NCBI GenBank assembly: GCA_038521345.1
Contig: JBCBKU010000011.1
Coordinates: forward strand, 36,748 to 100,747
DNA: 64,000 nt
Reading direction: 5' to 3'
DNA from: JBCBKU01 sp038521345
Lineage (GTDB): Bacteria; Pseudomonadota; Alphaproteobacteria; Rhodobacterales; Rhodobacteraceae
Both the position numbers and the translations under genes were made by a program. Within the stretch, counting starts at the first letter, position 1. Every line of letters begins with the position of its first letter. The notes beneath the pieces are model-generated. The model did not search any database. It saw nothing but the letters and a program-made list of their open reading frames with translations, and was not told the origin of the DNA. This document shows, piece by piece, positions 61,238 through 64,000 of the stretch.

Positions 61238-61846
61238 TCAGAGCCCGCCTTCGCGGACAAGAAAGTCAACGACCTGATCGACGCCCTTCCCTGCCCGCAG
61301 TGACGCCATCACGAAGGGTCGTTCGCCGCGCGCCGTCCGCGCATCCGCTTCCAGAAGATCGGCATCCACACCCACATGGGGTGCGAGATCCGTCTTATTC
61401 ACGATCAGCAGGTCCGAACGCGTCACCCCCGGACCCTTCTTTCGCGGAATGTCCTGCCCTGCTGCGGTGTCGATGACATAGATCGTCAGATCAGCAAGTT
61501 CGGGGCTGAATGTCGCGGCAAGGTTGTCGCCCCCCGATTCAATCAGCACCAGATCCAGATCGGGGATACGCGCACGAAACTCGGCGACGGCCGCCAGATT
61601 AATCGACGCGTCCTCGCGTATCGCGGTGTGGGGGCATCCTCCGGTTTCGACACCACGGATCCGGTCTTCGGGAAGCGCCTGTGCCCGCAAGAGATACTCG
61701 GCATCTTCTGCCGTGTAGATGTCATTCGTGATCACAGCGAGAGACCAGCGCGCGGCCATGGACCGACAAAGCGCCTCGGTCAGCGTCGTTTTGCCAGCCC
61801 CGACCGGTCCTCCGATCCCGACCCTCAATGGTCCGTTTTCCGACAC
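61238..61846 (-). CDS. ureG: urease accessory GTPase UreG
   Basis: 202 residues. P-loop VGIGGPVGAGKTTLTEALCR, metal-binding GGCPHTAIREDASIN and ESGGDNLAATFSPELADLTI. Hydrolyses GTP during nickel insertion into urease. GTG start overlapping the DUF3995 stop by one base (TAGTG). Last gene of the accessory set. Confidence 0.95.
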   Translation of the reverse strand: MSENGPLRVGIGGPVGAGKTTLTEALCRSMAARWSLAVITNDIYTAEDAEYLLRAQALPEDRIRGVETGGCPHTAIREDASINLAAVAEFRARIPDLDLVLIESGGDNLAATFSPELADLTIYVIDTAAGQDIPRKKGPGVTRSDLLIVNKTDLAPHVGVDADLLEADARTARGERPFVMASLRAGKGVDQVVDFLVREGGL

Positions 61847-62277
61847 TACCCAGTCCCCGCCGTTACCACCAGAAAGCCTGCGCCCAGCGCGAGGCAGATC
61901 GGCCCATAGAGCGTCCGGTCCAGCCGCGCGAACGGATCTTCCGGCGCAAGTCGCCGCCAAAAAGGCGTATAACTCAGTCCGCCGCGAAGGAAAAACACGC
62001 CCGTCAGCACCCAGCCGCCAAGGCGCCCGAGCGGTGCGTCGCCCGCGGCCATGAACCAGGGCCACGCCGAAGCGAACAGAAGCGCAACGACGACAATCGA
62101 ACAGGGGATCGCGCCCGGCATCCGCGTGACCCCCTCTGTTCCCACGACAGCGCGCGCCAAGCGGGTTTCATCAGGGACCGGCCACCAAATCCCCAGGGCC
62201 CATACAAGGTGGATAGCGGCGATCACCACCAACGCGGCCGAGAGCACCACCGCCGCCGCCATAATCACGGGGCTCAT
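61846..62277 (-). CDS. DUF3995 membrane protein
   Basis: 143 residues with four transmembrane helices and an ALGIWWPVPDETRLARAVVG segment typical of DUF3995. It lies between ureF and ureG with overlaps at both ends (ATGA and TAGTG), so it is co-translated with urease assembly genes. The link to nickel or urea handling is only by position. Confidence 0.88.
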   Translation of the reverse strand: MSPVIMAAAVVLSAALVVIAAIHLVWALGIWWPVPDETRLARAVVGTEGVTRMPGAIPCSIVVVALLFASAWPWFMAAGDAPLGRLGGWVLTGVFFLRGGLSYTPFWRRLAPEDPFARLDRTLYGPICLALGAGFLVVTAGTG

Positions 62278-62915
62278 GTGAGGAAGATCCTCACGTCCAT
62301 GGTTTCGTGCGCCATCGCGGCCAGATCGGCCATCGGCACGCCCGTCGTGATCGCGTCGAGGTCCGTGGCAATTGCCTCGTGCGCCACGACGAGTGCGATA
62401 GGGGCCAGCGCGGCTTGTACGCCCTGACCGGCCACTTGACCAAGCGGTATGAACCGCACCCCCGCAGACACGATCGCGGCCGCCATGTTTTGAAGGTAAA
62501 GCGCGACAACCTCTTCGGCCGGCAAATCCAAACGCGACGCTGCGCGCCCGACCGCCACGGGAAGGGGCGCGGCAGCGTGGGCGGTACCCTCGATCGCGTT
62601 CGTGGTATCGGTGAAGGCCGTGCCCAGTTCCCGGGTCTCGACCCAGCGTTCCCGCGACGCCGCAAGCGCCCTGGCCCATGCCGCAAGGACCACCCAGTCA
62701 GCCCCCGGCTTCAAGGCCAAGGCCAGCAGGATGGCGTCACTTTTTCCCGAGCCATAGCGCAGCACATCACCGGACCACGCGCAAAGCGCATCGGCCGTCG
62801 CGACCGCGCCCTGCTCCACGGCGGCTTCAAGCCCATGGGAATAGGCAAACGATCCAAGCGGAAATGACGGCGACAACCATCTGGCCAGCGTCAATCGGTC
62901 TGCCGTCGAGCTCAT
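62274..62915 (-). CDS. ureF: urease accessory protein UreF
   Basis: 213 residues, all-helical. LARWLSPSFPLGSFAYSHGL near the start is the family signature, with GLEAAVEQGAV following and a C-terminal MAHETMDVRIFLT. Activates the urease complex with UreD and UreG. ATGA-type overlaps on both sides. Confidence 0.95.
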   Translation of the reverse strand: MSSTADRLTLARWLSPSFPLGSFAYSHGLEAAVEQGAVATADALCAWSGDVLRYGSGKSDAILLALALKPGADWVVLAAWARALAASRERWVETRELGTAFTDTTNAIEGTAHAAAPLPVAVGRAASRLDLPAEEVVALYLQNMAAAIVSAGVRFIPLGQVAGQGVQAALAPIALVVAHEAIATDLDAITTGVPMADLAAMAHETMDVRIFLT

Positions 62916-63430
62916 CCGTCGCCGTCGCCGGGTTCGTCGGCATGAACATGGACCCCTGATGGATGATCGTGTCCATGACTGTGCGGAAACGTACGCCCGT
63001 GGCCATAGGCGCCCCCTTCAGGAGAAAAGGGTGCACGCACGGCACGTAGATGCGCGCCAAGACCAGCCAGCATGCCTGCCAGCACGTGATCGTTCTGAAT
63101 CAAGAGACAATCGCCTGCGACCTGACAGGGGGTATGGCGGTTGCCGATATGCCAGGCAAGCCTTGGCAAATCACCCTTTATTTCGATCAGGTCCTCTGGG
63201 GCAGCCTCAATTCGGATGATGCGATTGTTCCCAATATCGAAACAATCGCCCGCACTGACCGATGTGGTCTCGACCAAGTCCACAAGGAATTCGGTTCCGG
63301 CGTCTGCCACCAGACGTTTGCGCCGCAAGAGCCGCGCTGCATAGTCGAGAGAGACCGTGTCAATGGTGTCGCCCGCGGCCTCGTTAGCCCGAACCACACG
63401 CACCGCCCGGGGAATCTCTGCCGTCGTCAT
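62912..63430 (-). CDS. ureE: urease accessory protein UreE (His-rich tail)
   Basis: 172 residues. UreE N-domain and ferredoxin-like C-domain with DLPRLAWHIGNRHTPCQV and a nickel-binding His; the end is a histidine-rich tail (FPHSHGHDHPSGVHVHADEP). Nickel metallochaperone. Overlaps ureF. The structural ureABC and ureD are not in the window. Confidence 0.95.
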   Translation of the reverse strand: MTTAEIPRAVRVVRANEAAGDTIDTVSLDYAARLLRRKRLVADAGTEFLVDLVETTSVSAGDCFDIGNNRIIRIEAAPEDLIEIKGDLPRLAWHIGNRHTPCQVAGDCLLIQNDHVLAGMLAGLGAHLRAVRAPFSPEGGAYGHGRTFPHSHGHDHPSGVHVHADEPGDGDG

Positions 63431-63480
63431 GGGACGATCAGACCCTCGGACGCGCGCGGCCGCAAGACCCCCATTGGCAC

Positions 63481-63783
63481 CTAGCAGACATATCCGCGTG
63501 CCCGCACAAAAAAGGCCGCCTCTCCGGGCGCGCCTGCCTCGAAAACCACCGCATTGGCGCCGTCAGAGCCCGCTTCGCGCAGGGTCTCGTTGCGCGCGAT
63601 CTCAATCGCACGATCCTGCACGGCAGACCCGGAAACGCCCACGGTCGTGGTATAGATTCGTGTCGGGGTACAGCTTGCCACGTCCGCGTCGGTCAGAATT
63701 GCCACATCATCCGGCGGCGGATCGAACGGCGTCACGCCGGTACAGGCGGACACCAAAAGGAACGCGGCAATTTGAACACGCAT
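63481..63783 (-). CDS. small lipoprotein (DUF4156-like)
   Basis: 100 residues. Lipobox-type start (IAAFLLVSACTG), a Cys in ADVASCTPTR and a C-terminal half with ETLREAGSDGANAVVFEAG, resembling the DUF4156 envelope lipoproteins. Upstream of ureE by 50 bp on the same strand. Function unknown. Confidence 0.7.
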   Translation of the reverse strand: MRVQIAAFLLVSACTGVTPFDPPPDDVAILTDADVASCTPTRIYTTTVGVSGSAVQDRAIEIARNETLREAGSDGANAVVFEAGAPGEAAFFVRARGYVC

Positions 63784-63874
63784 CGGGACCTCCCGGTTTA
63801 TCGGGGGATCATCCGATGCCCGGGGGGCCGACGTCAACGCGCCCGCCCCCGCGATTTGGGCATCGTTTTGCCGG

Positions 63875-64000
63875 TCAGACGTACAGCACGTCGCGGAACA
63901 CGACCCGCGCGATGTCTTCGCGGCGGATCCCGATCTCGGCCAGTTCGGCGTCGGACATGGCATTCAGCCGTTCCAGCTCGGCCATGCGTGAACTCGCCTC
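63875..64000 (-). CDS. DUF1127 protein, C-terminal part
   Basis: The gene enters from the right window edge. The visible end (from SSRMAELERLNAMSDAELAE on) is the DUF1127 motif followed by IGIRREDIARVVFRDVLYV and a stop. It may be a complete small protein from the ATG at 63985 (MAELERL), but the open frame continues past the edge. Confidence 0.75.
   Translation of the reverse strand, partial: EASSRMAELERLNAMSDAELAEIGIRREDIARVVFRDVLYV

Overview
The window reads as the chromosome of an alphaproteobacterium of the Rhodobacteraceae (Roseobacter group). It is GC-rich and tightly packed, with many ATGA-type overlaps. The markers for this are a gene-transfer-agent-type endolysin/holin lysis cassette, a VPLPA-CTERM surface protein, a cysG-DUF2849-cysI-cysH-DUF934 sulfur block, several DUF1127 small proteins and a BolA/Grx4 pair beside purL. 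This assignment comes from family recognition only. I see no tRNA, rRNA, CRISPR array, transposase or integrase.

Bases 1-13800 are the most unusual part. Four transcription units lie here: (i) OsmC, flavin monooxygenase and FAD oxidoreductase; (ii) alpha/beta-hydrolase-like protein, truncated haemoglobin, PAS plus degenerate class III nucleotide cyclase, and PAS histidine kinase; (iii) DUF1127 protein, cysteine-synthase/glutaredoxin fusion and PLP decarboxylase; (iv) on the opposite strand, a PAS3 hybrid histidine kinase, an OmpR-type response regulator and a VTT membrane protein. Upstream of all four I find a repeated element, 5'-CAAT(T/C)GAAAC-3', pointing in the direction of transcription. 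Three units have copies paired about 31-32 bp apart; the fourth has a pair 64 bp apart. The simplest reading is one haem/redox-sensing two-component system whose regulator controls thiol and flavin enzymes, including its own genes. I did not recognise this as a described system.

Bases 13900-24600 carry an ABM-domain membrane protein, a retropepsin-like protease, an enoyl-CoA hydratase with an operator-like palindrome in its promoter, and the cytochrome c maturation genes ccmH, ccmF and ccmE. The lysis cassette and a thioredoxin-like gene sit between ccmF and ccmE. argC, murI and a lysophospholipid acyltransferase follow. Bases 24600-33600 hold an indolepyruvate ferredoxin oxidoreductase gene broken by a seventh A in a homopolymer, a divergent LysR regulator, a candidate small RNA, purL, bolA, grxD, a decaying SRPBCC pseudogene, zapA and its coiled-coil neighbour.

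Bases 33700-49900 hold central metabolism (tkt, gap, coaD), valine catabolism (mmsA, then isobutyryl-CoA dehydrogenase, 3-hydroxyisobutyryl-CoA hydrolase and mmsB), an L,D-transpeptidase, a YbdK-type ligase, a VPLPA-CTERM protein, a cytochrome P450 and two glycosyltransferases. Bases 49900-56100 form an assimilatory sulfate reduction operon with a divergent Lrp-type regulator and a flavodoxin/ferredoxin-NADP reductase. Bases 56100-64000 carry an alanine-rich repeat protein, infC with an apparent AUC start codon, glutaryl-CoA dehydrogenase, an unrecognised Rhodobacteraceae protein and the urease accessory genes ureE, ureF and ureG, with a DUF3995 gene between ureF and ureG. Both window edges cut genes. 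All coordinates, spacings and residue numbers were counted by eye.
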